Below are positions 17,301-26,329 of a DNA stretch of 64,000 nucleotides, one piece after another. Both the position numbers and the translations under genes were made by a program. The stretch is from an uncultured Acidobacteriota bacterium (GTDB lineage: Bacteria; Acidobacteriota; UBA6911; RPQK01; JAJDTT01): contig CATOST010000018.1 of assembly GCA_951812665.1 (NCBI GenBank), positions 248,001-312,000 on the forward strand, written 5' to 3'. The notes below the pieces were generated by a model. The model was not told the origin of the DNA. It ran no database searches and worked only from the letters and a program-made list of their open reading frames with translations. Numbering within the stretch: position 1 is the first letter of the stretch; each line of letters starts with the position of its first letter.

Positions 17301-19016
17301 TCAATTATCCGCCCGCAGTTCAGGGTCCGAGTCCAATTGTCCGCTCCTTTGGCCGGCGGTCTTGACCCATCCCTGCGGCCGGAGCACCACGTCCAGAAAA
17401 CTGGTCCGATCATTCTGAATCATCACCAATTTCGGACGGCCCGTCGCCAGTTCCGTCGGATCCATATCCGGGCGCGAATGGAAGCTCAGGGAGTAGAGGC
17501 CCGGCGGGATCTCTTCAAGGGTGAATCGTCCTTCCCGGGAAAAGCTCCTGAAGATCCCCAGGTCGAAACCGTCCTTCCTCAATACGATGGTGAAATCCCG
17601 CACGGGGTTGCCATCCGTGTCAGCGACATTACCCTCGATCCGGCCCCCGCCCCTGATCCGGAGATCGATGTTGGCCTGATAGGAGTGGATCACCTTTGCC
17701 TCCGTGATGCCGAGTCCCAGGTGAAGGACCGTGGCGTAGATGCGAAAGGGATATTCGCTGGCGTGGAAAGTCTGTGGCGGCTTCGATCTGGCGAAGTTGC
17801 CGGCGACCGGGGAGACGACGCCTTTGCCGCTCTCCAGTGCGGTCCCGATCACGAAGGGATCCGCCACGATCTGTCCCTTGCTGTCGTAGACGCGCACCGT
17901 GAAGCTCCGATACTTCTTGTATTTCTCCAGGACCGGAAAGATCTCGGTGTCCTGAGACACCTCGTGGGTTTGCCAGTAGGTTTTGTGTCCCTTGAATTTG
18001 ACCTCCAGCGTGGCGACGCCTGGAGGCAGAACGAATTCGAAATAGCCGTCGGGGCCAGTGGTGGAGTCGGCAAGTCCAATGGGTCCGGATTTGGCCTTGA
18101 CTCCCAGGTCAACGCGCGGGCCGGAGAGGGGATGTCCCTCCCCGTCCGAAACCCGGCCCGAAAGCCGGACCAACTCGTCCAATTCCGTCACGACGACTTC
18201 GAGAGGTCCGGAAGTGGGAACCTGCACGTCGTCCTCATACGGCTCGTGGGATATTGAGAAAACGTAGAGGCGATAGGTCCCCTTCGGAATTTCCAGCGAG
18301 AAGCCTCCGGTCTGGTCGGTCTCGGCATGGCCGGGAATCCCCATTCTTCTCAGGTGCCGGTTCCGGATCCGGATAGGGGCAGTTGCGGGTTCTGTCGGAT
18401 CCGAGGGACGGACATTGTGCATCTCGTGCGGAATGTCCAAAGAAACAAGAGCCCCCGGAACTCCGCGGCCCGCCCGGTCACGGACCGATCCGGTCACGAG
18501 TGACCCTGGTGGATCCCTGGGGGTCAGGACAATGGTGCGCCGGGACTCCGATCCTTCAGCGGCGAAGCCGACGTTGTCGGGAACGTACGCGGGATGGTTT
18601 GCCCAGACCCGGTACTGGCCGCGGTCCAATTCGAAATAGGCCCTTCCATCGGGTCCGGTCTGTCCCGACCATTCCATGGATCGCGACCACACTTGCGTGA
18701 CTTGAACCGAGGCTTCGGACAAGGGCGCCTTCGTCTCTTCGTCGATCACCACAATCTCGAGGCGGGTTGGCGCATCGGTCCATTCCCCCGTTCTTTTCAC
18801 GGTCCGGTTTGGAGGAAACCCGCGAGGCCTCCTTTCAGCGCCGCCGTAAGGCGACCTCCGCCGCAGTCCGTCCTCAGCTTGTGAAATCCGGGCTTGGCCG
18901 CCGGAATAGGAGGGCGAGTTCGGCGCGGATTCCTGATTCTGAATGTCGATTCGGAAAAGCAGAAAGACCAGAATTACTGCCGCCGCCAACAGAAGGAACC
19001 GGCGGGCTTGGCCCAT
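17301..19016 (-). CDS. membrane-anchored protein with carboxypeptidase-regulatory-like domains
   Basis: A 571-residue protein with an N-terminal membrane anchor (residues 5-24, LLLAAAVILVFLLF). About four beta-sandwich units of the carboxypeptidase-D regulatory type follow, each opening with a pattern like G-x-V-x-D-x-x-G-x-P-V/L-x-x-A-x-V. They begin near residues 86, 175, 283 and 460. These units are structural, exported Ig-like modules and no enzyme domain is attached. Role unknown. The 5' end faces the tRNA-Cys gene. Confidence 0.78.
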   Translation of the reverse strand: MGQARRFLLLAAAVILVFLLFRIDIQNQESAPNSPSYSGGQARISQAEDGLRRRSPYGGAERRPRGFPPNRTVKRTGEWTDAPTRLEIVVIDEETKAPLSEASVQVTQVWSRSMEWSGQTGPDGRAYFELDRGQYRVWANHPAYVPDNVGFAAEGSESRRTIVLTPRDPPGSLVTGSVRDRAGRGVPGALVSLDIPHEMHNVRPSDPTEPATAPIRIRNRHLRRMGIPGHAETDQTGGFSLEIPKGTYRLYVFSISHEPYEDDVQVPTSGPLEVVVTELDELVRLSGRVSDGEGHPLSGPRVDLGVKAKSGPIGLADSTTGPDGYFEFVLPPGVATLEVKFKGHKTYWQTHEVSQDTEIFPVLEKYKKYRSFTVRVYDSKGQIVADPFVIGTALESGKGVVSPVAGNFARSKPPQTFHASEYPFRIYATVLHLGLGITEAKVIHSYQANIDLRIRGGGRIEGNVADTDGNPVRDFTIVLRKDGFDLGIFRSFSREGRFTLEEIPPGLYSLSFHSRPDMDPTELATGRPKLVMIQNDRTSFLDVVLRPQGWVKTAGQRSGQLDSDPELRADN

Positions 19017-19047
19017 GTCTCGTCTCCGGACGGTGCTTCAGAGGGCG

Positions 19048-19123
19048 TGGAGGCGGCGACCGGATTCGAACCGGTGAATGGAGGTTTTGCAGACCTCTCC
19101 CTTAGCCACTTGGGTACGCCGCC
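19048..19123 (-). tRNA. tRNA-Cys (GCA)
   Basis: A full cloverleaf can be drawn on the minus strand. The acceptor GGCGGCG pairs with CGCCGCC, followed by discriminator T and an encoded CCA (19048-19050). The T-arm is CCGGTTCGAATCCGG. The anticodon loop CTGCAAA gives anticodon GCA. Total 76 nt. Confidence 0.95.
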
Positions 19124-19136
19124 ACCGATTCCGTCC

Positions 19137-19166
19137 ATTATAGGGAACGCCGGAATTGGAACTCAA
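19137..19166 (-). promoter_or_regulatory. candidate promoter of tRNA-Cys
   Basis: On the minus strand a perfect -10 TATAAT (plus-strand 19137-19142) lies 13 bp upstream of the tRNA. A TTGAGT -35 (plus-strand 19161-19166) is separated from it by 18 bp. Confidence 0.5.
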
Positions 19167-19197
19167 ATGATCGGGATGACGAGACGCGGCCCAATTC

Positions 19198-19226
19198 TTG
19201 ACCGGTTTCGGCATTTCCAATAGCTT
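19198..19226 (+). promoter_or_regulatory. candidate promoter of bioFDA
   Basis: TTGACC (19198-19203) and TAGCTT (19221-19226) are separated by 17 bp and lie 25 bp before the bioF start. The -35 matches well and the -10 moderately. I saw no clear BirA-type operator, consistent with the regulator-less BirA in this window. Confidence 0.35.
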
Positions 19227-19250
19227 GTAGCTCATGCCGGCGGGGACTCT

Positions 19251-20402
19251 ATGAGAACTCTCGGTCGGGAATTGGAGCAGCGCCTCGAGCGAATTCGCTC
19301 GTCCGGGCTCTACCGATCCCTTGAGGACGCGTCCCCCGAGGCGGAAGACTTCTGCTCCAACGACTACCTTGATCTGTCCCGTGACCCCCGGCTGAGGGCG
19401 TTCCTGATCGAGCGCCTGCAAGAGGAGGCCGGGTCCCGTCCCGTCTCCGCCCCCTCCTCCCGTCTGCTCCGGGGAAGCACGCCGCATCACCGCCGCCTGG
19501 AAGACAAGCTGGCCCGCTTCAAGGGAACCGAAGCCGCCCTCGTCTTCCCCAGCGGTTACCAGGCCAACCTGGGTCTTCTGTCGGCACTCATCGGTCCCCG
19601 TGACCGAGTGGTATCCGACCGCCTGAATCACGCCAGCATCATCGACGGCCTGCGTCTGAGCGGGGCGCGGAGAATCGTTCATCGCCACCGGGATCTGGAG
19701 GCGGTGCGAACCGCTCTCGCGACTCCCCATCCGCGGGGCCGGACCTTTCTGGTCACCGAGTCCCTCTTCAGCATGGATGGAGACATCGCTCCCTTGGACC
19801 AGTACGCCGACTTGGCGGAAGAGTGGGGAGCCGATCTGATCGTGGATGACTCCCATGCCACCGGTCTCTTCGGTGATCAAAGAGGGTCGGGTCTGACGGA
19901 GCACTTCGGAATCGAGAAGCGAGCCGCGGCCATCGTCTCGGGGTGCGGCAAAGGCCTGGGAGTGGCCGGCGCCTTCGTGGCCGGCCCCCGAACCATCATC
20001 GAGTACCTGATCAACGCCTGCCGGAGCTTCATCTTCACCACCTCCACACCGCCGCTTCTTCTCTACGCGTTGGAAGCGGCTTTGGAGATCATTCGGAGCG
20101 ACCCGGGACGCCGGGAACGGGTCCTGAAACTTTCCCGGCGCCTGCGCCGCCAACTGAGAGCTCAGGGACTGGACACCTTGGACAGCGCGGGACCCATCGT
20201 GCCGGTCATCCTGGGGGACAACCGCCGTGCCCTGGCCGTCGCCCAGCGGCTTCGAGACGAGGGCTTGGACGTGAGGGCGCTTCGTCCCCCCACGGTGCCG
20301 GCCGGGACCGCACGGCTGCGGATCTCGATTCACGCCAACCATACTCCCGAACAGTTGGATCACCTGTGCCGGGTTCTGGCTCAAGCCCTGGAGACCGTTT
20401 GA
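19251..20402 (+). CDS. bioF: 8-amino-7-oxononanoate synthase
   Basis: A 383-residue PLP enzyme of the alpha-oxoamine synthase family. It condenses pimeloyl-thioester with alanine in biotin synthesis. Visible motifs are FCSNDYLDL near the start, SAPSSRLLRGSTPHH, the Asp in DDSHATGLFG that contacts PLP, and the PLP-lysine in SGCGKGLGVAGAF. It is the first gene of bioF-bioD-bioA; its stop overlaps the bioD start (TGATG). No bioB or bioC is seen nearby, so the early and last steps are encoded elsewhere. Confidence 0.93.
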   Translation: MRTLGRELEQRLERIRSSGLYRSLEDASPEAEDFCSNDYLDLSRDPRLRAFLIERLQEEAGSRPVSAPSSRLLRGSTPHHRRLEDKLARFKGTEAALVFPSGYQANLGLLSALIGPRDRVVSDRLNHASIIDGLRLSGARRIVHRHRDLEAVRTALATPHPRGRTFLVTESLFSMDGDIAPLDQYADLAEEWGADLIVDDSHATGLFGDQRGSGLTEHFGIEKRAAAIVSGCGKGLGVAGAFVAGPRTIIEYLINACRSFIFTTSTPPLLLYALEAALEIIRSDPGRRERVLKLSRRLRRQLRAQGLDTLDSAGPIVPVILGDNRRALAVAQRLRDEGLDVRALRPPTVPAGTARLRISIHANHTPEQLDHLCRVLAQALETV

Positions 20403-21091
20403 TGGAAGTCGTGGTCACCGGAACGGGAACCGAGATCGGGAAGACGGTCGTTTCCGCCGTTCTCCTGGCCCGTTGGGCCGGACGAACGGGAGTGACCTAT
20501 TGGAAACCGGTCGCCACGGGGGCAGAGGAAGGAAGCGACAGTCGGGACGTGGCGTCCCTGGTGGGGCCGGAACTGCGGGTTCTGCCAGAGTGTTACCGGT
20601 TTGCGCCACCCCTATCGCCTCACCTGGCGGCCCGCATGGCCGGAGTCGAGATCGAACCGGAACGCATCCTCTCCGCCTACCGGCGTCATCGGGAGTCCTC
20701 GGGAAACGGTCTTCTGGTGGTGGAGGGGATCGGCGGGCTCCTGGTGCCACTGACCGAACGCGGGTATCTTCTGGCCGATCTCCTGAAGGCCCTGGACCTG
20801 CCCTGCCTCGTGGTCTCGTCCAGTCAGCTCGGGACCATCAACCACACTCTCCTGACCCTCGAAGCGCTCCGTTCCAGAGGAATGAGTCTGGCGGGAGTGG
20901 TCCTGAACGGTCCCGTCAACCTGGAGAATCGGCGGGCCATCGAGAGGTTCGGCCAGACCCGTGTGGTGGCGGAGTTGGAACCTCTCAATCCCCTCTCCCG
21001 GGAAACCGTCGCCCGGGCAGCTTCCGAATTCGACCCGGAAGGTGTGCTGGAGCGCGATCTCCGGCAGTCCCGGCCGGACGGCAGGGTGTAG
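20402..21091 (+). CDS. bioD: dethiobiotin synthetase
   Basis: 229 residues from the ATG at 20402, which overlaps the bioF stop; the frame is open upstream but that part is bioF shadow. The P-loop is GTGTEIGKT (residues 7-15). YWKPVATG binds the diaminononanoate substrate and VEGIGGLLVPL is the family signature. It makes the ureido ring of dethiobiotin using ATP and CO2. It works between the BioA and BioB steps. Confidence 0.93.
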   Translation: MEVVVTGTGTEIGKTVVSAVLLARWAGRTGVTYWKPVATGAEEGSDSRDVASLVGPELRVLPECYRFAPPLSPHLAARMAGVEIEPERILSAYRRHRESSGNGLLVVEGIGGLLVPLTERGYLLADLLKALDLPCLVVSSSQLGTINHTLLTLEALRSRGMSLAGVVLNGPVNLENRRAIERFGQTRVVAELEPLNPLSRETVARAASEFDPEGVLERDLRQSRPDGRV

Positions 21092-21102
21092 TACCGTAAC
21101 GA

Positions 21103-22440
21103 GTGTCAGCAATGGGAGATATTGGCGGCTGGGTGTCCCAGGATCGGAAATACGTCTGGCATCCGTTCACCCAGATGCAGACCGCGCCGCCTCCGATCCC
21201 CATAGAGCGTGCCCAGGGGATCTATCTCCATACAGCGGACGGCCGGCGCCTTCTGGACGGCATCTCCTCCTGGTGGGTCAATATCCACGGACACAACCAT
21301 CCACGTCTCAACCGCGCATTGGAGGAACAAGCTTCGCGGCTGGGGCACGTCCTGTTTGCCGGTTGCACACACGAACCGGCGGCACGGTTGGCCTCCGAGC
21401 TGGTCCGGCGGGCGCCGTCGGGGTTGACTCGGGTCTTCTTCTCGGACAACGGATCCACCTCCGTGGAAGTGGCTCTGAAGATGTCCTACCAGTACTGGAA
21501 GAACCGGGGCGAGACGCGGGATCTCTTCATCTCCCTGAAACATGCCTACCATGGCGACACCCTGGGGGCCATGGGAGTGGGGGGAGTCGATGCCTTCCAT
21601 ACCCAGTTCGCGGACCTTCTGGTTCAGCAGCTCCAGACCCACTCCCCCACTTGTCGAACCTGCCCGGTGGGACGCGTCCGCGCCACCTGCCGGATCGAGT
21701 GCAGCGGCCGGCTCGAGGATCTTCTGCGGGAGTCGGGCCACCGGGTGGCGGCGGTCATCGTGGAGCCCATGGTTCAGGGCGCCGGGGGAATGATCATCTG
21801 GCCGGTGGAGTTCCTGAACCTGGTCCGGGACCTGACCCGCCGGCACGGGACGCTGCTCATCGCCGACGAGGTCTTCACCGGCTTCGGCAGGACCGGAAAG
21901 ATGTTCGCCTGCGAGCATGGACCGGTGACGCCCGATCTCATGTGCCTCTCCAAGGCCCTCACGGGCGGGTATCTTCCCCTGGCCGCCACCTTGGTGACCG
22001 AGCCCCTGTACCAGGCGTTCCTCAGCGAGGATCGGGGGCGCGGGTTTCTGCACGGACACTCCTACACCGCCAACCCCCTGGGATGCGCCGTCGCCCTGGA
22101 GAGTCTGGCCCTATTCGATCAGGAAGAGCGATTGAAACGCGTGGCTCAATTGGAGGAGCTGTTCTCGGAGCGCCTGACCCACATCGCCCGGCTGCCTGGG
22201 GTGGCGGAGGTTCGCGGGATTGGAGGGCTGGCAGTGATGGAACTGGAAGCCGAGGGGGAGGCCGGCTACCTCGACTCTCGATCTCCCCGGTTGATCCGGG
22301 CCTTTCTGGAGAGGGGCCTGCTGCTGAGGCCTCTGGGAAACGTCCTTTATTTTCTTCCTCCATACGTCATCGAGGATCGGGAAGTCCACCGGGCCTTCGA
22401 CGTCATCGAGGAAGTCCTGGTCTCCATCGTTCAACCTTGA
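21103..22440 (+). CDS. bioA: adenosylmethionine-8-amino-7-oxononanoate aminotransferase
   Basis: A 445-residue class III PLP aminotransferase. The opening VWHPFTQM and SSWWVNIHGHNHP are BioA signatures; DEVFTGFGRTG carries the PLP Asp and SKALTGG the Schiff-base Lys. It converts 8-amino-7-oxononanoate to diaminononanoate with SAM as amino donor. It starts 11 bp after bioD at GTG 21103 (an ATG at 21112 is an alternative). Last gene of the biotin cluster. Confidence 0.92.
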   Translation: MSAMGDIGGWVSQDRKYVWHPFTQMQTAPPPIPIERAQGIYLHTADGRRLLDGISSWWVNIHGHNHPRLNRALEEQASRLGHVLFAGCTHEPAARLASELVRRAPSGLTRVFFSDNGSTSVEVALKMSYQYWKNRGETRDLFISLKHAYHGDTLGAMGVGGVDAFHTQFADLLVQQLQTHSPTCRTCPVGRVRATCRIECSGRLEDLLRESGHRVAAVIVEPMVQGAGGMIIWPVEFLNLVRDLTRRHGTLLIADEVFTGFGRTGKMFACEHGPVTPDLMCLSKALTGGYLPLAATLVTEPLYQAFLSEDRGRGFLHGHSYTANPLGCAVALESLALFDQEERLKRVAQLEELFSERLTHIARLPGVAEVRGIGGLAVMELEAEGEAGYLDSRSPRLIRAFLERGLLLRPLGNVLYFLPPYVIEDREVHRAFDVIEEVLVSIVQP

Positions 22441-22569
22441 GGTTCCTTGCTTCCGCCTGTCCTGTCAGCGCTCTTGCCTGCGGGCTGGTTGCTTTCCGAT
22501 TTGTGGCTGTGCTAGCCTCCACTCCTGGTTGCGGTTTCACAACCATGCGGCACCGACCATTGGAGGGAG

Positions 22570-22872
22570 ATGGCTAGACTTCGACCAAGACCTTTTCGCC
22601 GTAGACCGCGGAGGCGAAAGAAGAGGCCTCCCCAGAGACGGGACGAGCCCAAGGAAAAGAAGTCCGACGCTATTGAAGTCACCGGAACCGTAACGGAGCC
22701 GCTTCCCAACGCCATGTTTCGGGTCGAGCTGGAGAACGGTCACGTCGTCCTGGCCCATATTTCCGGCAAGATGCGTCGTCACTTCATCCGAATCCTCCGC
22801 GGCGACCGCGTCATGGTCGAGCTTTCGCCCTATGACCTGACCCGGGGCCGTCTGACCTACCGGTACAAGTAA
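22570..22872 (+). CDS. infA: translation initiation factor IF-1 with basic N-terminal extension
   Basis: 100 residues from an ATG preceded by TTGGAGGGAG. Residues 32-100 are a complete IF-1 OB fold ([54 protein letters not shown]). Residues 1-31 are an extra segment of mostly Arg, Lys and Pro. Typical IF-1 has about 72 residues. The ribosome site places the start firmly, so the extension is real coding sequence. It may add ribosomal RNA contacts. The gene stands apart from the ribosomal protein operon, where infA is often found. Confidence 0.9.
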   Translation: MARLRPRPFRRRPRRRKKRPPQRRDEPKEKKSDAIEVTGTVTEPLPNAMFRVELENGHVVLAHISGKMRRHFIRILRGDRVMVELSPYDLTRGRLTYRYK

Positions 22873-22881
22873 GCCTCCCCG

Positions 22882-24357
22882 ATGACCAAGGGACGCGCCG
22901 TGACTCCCTGGATCCTGATCGCCCTTTCCGTGTTGTTGCCTCCGCTGGGCCTGATTCTGGTCTGGGCGGGGTCCGGCTGGAGGACACGGAACCGGCTGCT
23001 GGCAAGCCTCGTGCTTCTGGCATTGACGTGGGTTTACGTGTTCCAGGGACTCGGCCTCAAGATCGAACGCGACGGCACGGGATGGCGGCCACTGGTCTCC
23101 GTCACACCCATCTGGACCCGGTTGGCCGGGGTGGAGGGGGTCTCTGCGTCAGTAACGGCTCACCGCTCTGCCGAGGCGGATGTCCGAGGCTGGAGCGGGT
23201 TCCGAGGGCCGGACCGGGACAGCCGTTATCTGGAGGGAGAGATCCGCACCGATTGGCCCAGCGATGGACCGCCGTTGCTCTGGCGGCGGTCAGTGGGAGG
23301 CGGGTACGCTTCCATTGTTGCCGGCTCGGGGCTCCTCTTCACCATCGAACAACGAGGGCGCCAGGAGGTCGTGGCTGCCTATGATCCGGACACGGGTGCC
23401 GAAGTCTGGAAACATGGCTGGGACGCCGAGTTCCAGGAGGTCATGGGGGGTGACGGGCCCAGGGCGACTCCCCTGTGGCACGAGGGCCGGCTTTATGTCC
23501 TGGGAGCCACAGGCGAGTTCCGCTGCTTCGACGCCGCCAGCGGACAAGTCCAGTGGGGTCTGAACATCCTCTCGGAGAATGGAGCCCGGAATCTGGAATG
23601 GGGCATGTCCGCCTCACCCCTGATCACGGGTGACCAGGTCATTCTTCTGCCCGGCGGTCCTTCGGACCGATCCGTCGTCGCCTATCATCGACTCACCGGC
23701 GAGTATCTCTGGGGTTCGCTCAGCGACAAGCAGGCCTACGCCGCGCCGGTCCAGGCCGAGTTGGCCGGGCGGGAGCAGCTGTTGGTGGTGACGGCTCAGC
23801 GAGTCGTGGGACTGGACCCGAATGGCGGGGACCTGCTCTGGGAGTATCCATGGGTCACGTCCTACGACGTCAATTCCGTGGAACCTCTCCTCCTGGAAGA
23901 CGATCGGTTCTTCATCTCCTCCGGTTACGGCCACGGGGCAGCGGTGCTGGAGATCGGACGGGACGGGGACGGCTACACCGTCAAGACCGTCTGGAAGAAC
24001 AAGGAGATGAAGAACAAGTTCAACGGCTCGGTCCTCCATCAGGGTCACGTCTACGGGCTGGATGAGGGCATCCTGGCTTGCGTGGACGTGGCCACGGGAG
24101 AGAGGACGTGGAAGGGAGGCCGTTATGGTTACGGCCAGATTCTTCTGGCCTCGGGCCATCTCGTGGTGCTGACCGAGCGGGGGGATCTGGTCCTGGTCGA
24201 AGCCAACGCGCAGGAACACCGTGAGCAGGCACGATTTTCGGCGCTGACCGGAAAGACCTGGAACTATCCCGTCATCGTCGGGGGGCGTCTCCTGGTGAGG
24301 AACCAGACCCAGATGGCCTGCTTCGACGTCAAACCGATGCCGGTTGACCCCTCATAG
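22882..24357 (+). CDS. membrane-anchored PQQ-like beta-propeller protein
   Basis: 491 residues, 9 bp after infA. Two N-terminal membrane segments (about 10-32 and 36-55) precede a domain of PQQ-type propeller strands with repeated motifs such as Y-D-P-D-T-G-x-x-x-W, FDAASGQVQW and DVATGERTWKGG. Such proteins resemble PQQ dehydrogenase folds but lack visible active-site and quinone-binding residues. A structural or BamB-like scaffold role is plausible. Convergent with the next gene, overlapping it by 6 bp at the 3' ends. Confidence 0.78.
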   Translation: MTKGRAVTPWILIALSVLLPPLGLILVWAGSGWRTRNRLLASLVLLALTWVYVFQGLGLKIERDGTGWRPLVSVTPIWTRLAGVEGVSASVTAHRSAEADVRGWSGFRGPDRDSRYLEGEIRTDWPSDGPPLLWRRSVGGGYASIVAGSGLLFTIEQRGRQEVVAAYDPDTGAEVWKHGWDAEFQEVMGGDGPRATPLWHEGRLYVLGATGEFRCFDAASGQVQWGLNILSENGARNLEWGMSASPLITGDQVILLPGGPSDRSVVAYHRLTGEYLWGSLSDKQAYAAPVQAELAGREQLLVVTAQRVVGLDPNGGDLLWEYPWVTSYDVNSVEPLLLEDDRFFISSGYGHGAAVLEIGRDGDGYTVKTVWKNKEMKNKFNGSVLHQGHVYGLDEGILACVDVATGERTWKGGRYGYGQILLASGHLVVLTERGDLVLVEANAQEHREQARFSALTGKTWNYPVIVGGRLLVRNQTQMACFDVKPMPVDPS

Positions 24358-25722
24358 GACCCACGGCTTTCGATACTCCCGGCGCACGAGCCCGTTCGCC
24401 TCTTCGTCTCCCAGCACCCGTTCCTTCTCTGCATCCCACCGGATCCGCCTTCCCAGCCGGAGGGCGATGTTTCCCAAATGGGGAGTCGAGGTGGACCGAT
24501 GTCCGATCTCCACGTCCGAGTTGGGCTTCTTTCGGCTCCGGACGCAATCCAGGAAGTTCAGGACGTGGACAAAATGCTGATCGGAGCCGGGTGCGGTCAC
24601 GAACTTGGATCGTCCCTCTCCGGAACTCCACTCCCGCCTGCGCCGATCGGGCGTTTTCTGATCCAGAATCCTCAGGTAGCGGGGCCGCGGGGCAACCGGA
24701 GTCTCCCCGGTCTCGGGCCGGATCTCGAAGCCGCCGCGGTTCAGATAGAGGGTCCCGTCGGTGCCGAAGAACTCGATGCCGTAGCCTCGTCCCGCCGGAC
24801 CGTGGGCGTTCCCGACCCGGTGGGAGAAGGAGGAGATGAACTCGGGATACTCGTAAAGGACCTCCAGGGTGTCGGGGGTCTCCCGGTTGTCGTCGATGCA
24901 GAAGTTGCCCCCGACGGCGGTCGCGGCCAGCGGCGCGTCCACCTGCATGGCCCACTGGACGATGTCCAGATGATGGGTTCCCCAGTCGGTGAGCATTCCT
25001 CCCGAATAGTCCCAGAACCACCGGAAAGTGTGAATGAAGCGGTTGCCGTTGAAGGGGGCCTTGGGCGCCGGACCCAGCCAGAAGTTCCAGTCCAGTCCCG
25101 GCGGAGGTTCCGTGTCCCGGGGCCGTCCCATCCCGGCCGGAGTCTCGTTGCCGTAGTTCCAGGTGTTGACTCGGCTCACCTTGCCGATGGCCCCGTCCTG
25201 CACCAGCTTGACGGCCTCCTGGAAGTGCACTCCTGAACGCTGTTGCGTCCCCATCTGGACGATGCGTCCGTTGCGCCGGGCCGCCTCCACCATTTTTCGT
25301 CCTTCGTAGATGGTCAGGGAGAGGGGCTTCTCGACATAGACGTCCTTACCGGCGTCGCAGGCCATGACGGTGGGCAGGGCATGCCAGTGATCGGGCGTGG
25401 AGACGACGACCACGTCCACCTCCGTCAGGTCCAGGACCTGGCGGAAGTCCTTGTAGCCGGCCGCCCGGCCGCCCTCCTGGTTGTCGGTCATCTGCAGACT
25501 CAGGTCCCGGTTGTGGTCCCACACGTCACAGACGGCCGCCGCCCGGACCTGCCCCGACCTGAGGAAGTCCCTGAGATTGCTGCGGCCCATGCCCCCGGTC
25601 CCGATGAAGGCGCAGATCACCCGGTCGTTGGCCCCGAGGGGACCTCCCTTGCTGGTCTGGAGGGCGGGAGCCCCCGCGACTGCCGCTGCCGATACCACGA
25701 ACTTGCGTCTGTTCATCTTCAT
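24352..25722 (-). CDS. Tat-exported Gfo/Idh/MocA family oxidoreductase
   Basis: A 456-residue protein. The N-terminus NRRKFVVSAAAVAGAPAL is a twin-arginine signal. Residues 36-46 form the NAD(P)-binding AFIGTGGMGR loop, and VEKPLSLT is the family EKP motif with the proton-relay Lys. The C-terminal half (about 185-430) is the alpha/beta substrate domain, with WFWDYSGGMLTDWGTHHLDI. Exported members act on unknown sugars or cyclitols; the substrate cannot be read here. The cofactor is probably folded in before export. Confidence 0.88.
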   Translation of the reverse strand: MKMNRRKFVVSAAAVAGAPALQTSKGGPLGANDRVICAFIGTGGMGRSNLRDFLRSGQVRAAAVCDVWDHNRDLSLQMTDNQEGGRAAGYKDFRQVLDLTEVDVVVVSTPDHWHALPTVMACDAGKDVYVEKPLSLTIYEGRKMVEAARRNGRIVQMGTQQRSGVHFQEAVKLVQDGAIGKVSRVNTWNYGNETPAGMGRPRDTEPPPGLDWNFWLGPAPKAPFNGNRFIHTFRWFWDYSGGMLTDWGTHHLDIVQWAMQVDAPLAATAVGGNFCIDDNRETPDTLEVLYEYPEFISSFSHRVGNAHGPAGRGYGIEFFGTDGTLYLNRGGFEIRPETGETPVAPRPRYLRILDQKTPDRRRREWSSGEGRSKFVTAPGSDQHFVHVLNFLDCVRSRKKPNSDVEIGHRSTSTPHLGNIALRLGRRIRWDAEKERVLGDEEANGLVRREYRKPWVL

Positions 25723-25771
25723 TGGCTAGGACTCCTGGGCTGGGCTTCGCTACGGTGCCTAGACTCTAATG

Positions 25772-25777
25772 TATAAT
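25772..25777 (+). promoter_or_regulatory. candidate -10 box (TATAAT) of the following gene
   Basis: A perfect TATAAT lies 45 bp upstream of the start at 25823 in the divergent spacer. No good -35 is seen at 16-18 bp. Confidence 0.35.
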
Positions 25778-25822
25778 CTCGGAATCGAATAGAGTAGGGT
25801 TCTCCGAATTGAGGCTGACACT

Positions 25823-26329
25823 ATGAATTGGGATACCTTCCGCCGCCTTCCCGACGATGCCAGGGTCTGGATCAGTGGTTTCGATCGACCGCTCGATCCG
25901 GCCGAGCAGGAGACGGTCCGCGTGGGAATGGCGCGTTTCTCAGCCGGCTGGGCTTCACACCAGGTCCCGGTCGAGTCCGCTTTCGAGATCGTTCACGATC
26001 GCTTCCTGGTGATCTCAGCCTGTACCCCAGGCTCCGTGTCCGGTTGCTCCATCGACGGCATGATGAGGAATATGCGGGACCTGTACGCGGCTGTCGGTGT
26101 CGCGCCTCCCGCCGGGAACCTTATCTACTTCCGTGATGACAACGGCCGGGTCCAGTCCATCGACCATTTGGAGTTCCGTGACGTGGCCGAGTCGGGCCGG
26201 CTCAAGCCCGACACATTGGTGTTCGATACCATGATTCAGAACCTGGGGCAGTTGAGGGCCGGCCGTTTCGAGCTTTCCTACCGGGAGGCATGGCACGCCC
26301 GGGTCTTTCCGCTTCCGGTCACCGCCTGA
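25823..26329 (+). CDS. conserved hypothetical protein
   Basis: A 168-residue soluble protein. It resembles a widespread family, often mislabelled ABC transporter ATPase, with a pattern of an early RVWIS strand, SAFEIVHDRFLVI, and a central S-G-C-S-I-D-G motif. It ends with a W-x-x-x-x-F-P type tail (SYREAWHARVFPL). It lacks Walker motifs, so an ATPase role is not supported. The SGCSID Cys may be functional. Stand-alone gene with its own candidate promoter; function unknown. Confidence 0.75.
   Translation: MNWDTFRRLPDDARVWISGFDRPLDPAEQETVRVGMARFSAGWASHQVPVESAFEIVHDRFLVISACTPGSVSGCSIDGMMRNMRDLYAAVGVAPPAGNLIYFRDDNGRVQSIDHLEFRDVAESGRLKPDTLVFDTMIQNLGQLRAGRFELSYREAWHARVFPLPVTA

Noticed and set aside
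19251-22440. BirA-repressed biotin operon
   Set aside because: No palindromic BirA operator seen upstream, and the BirA in this window has no DNA-binding domain.
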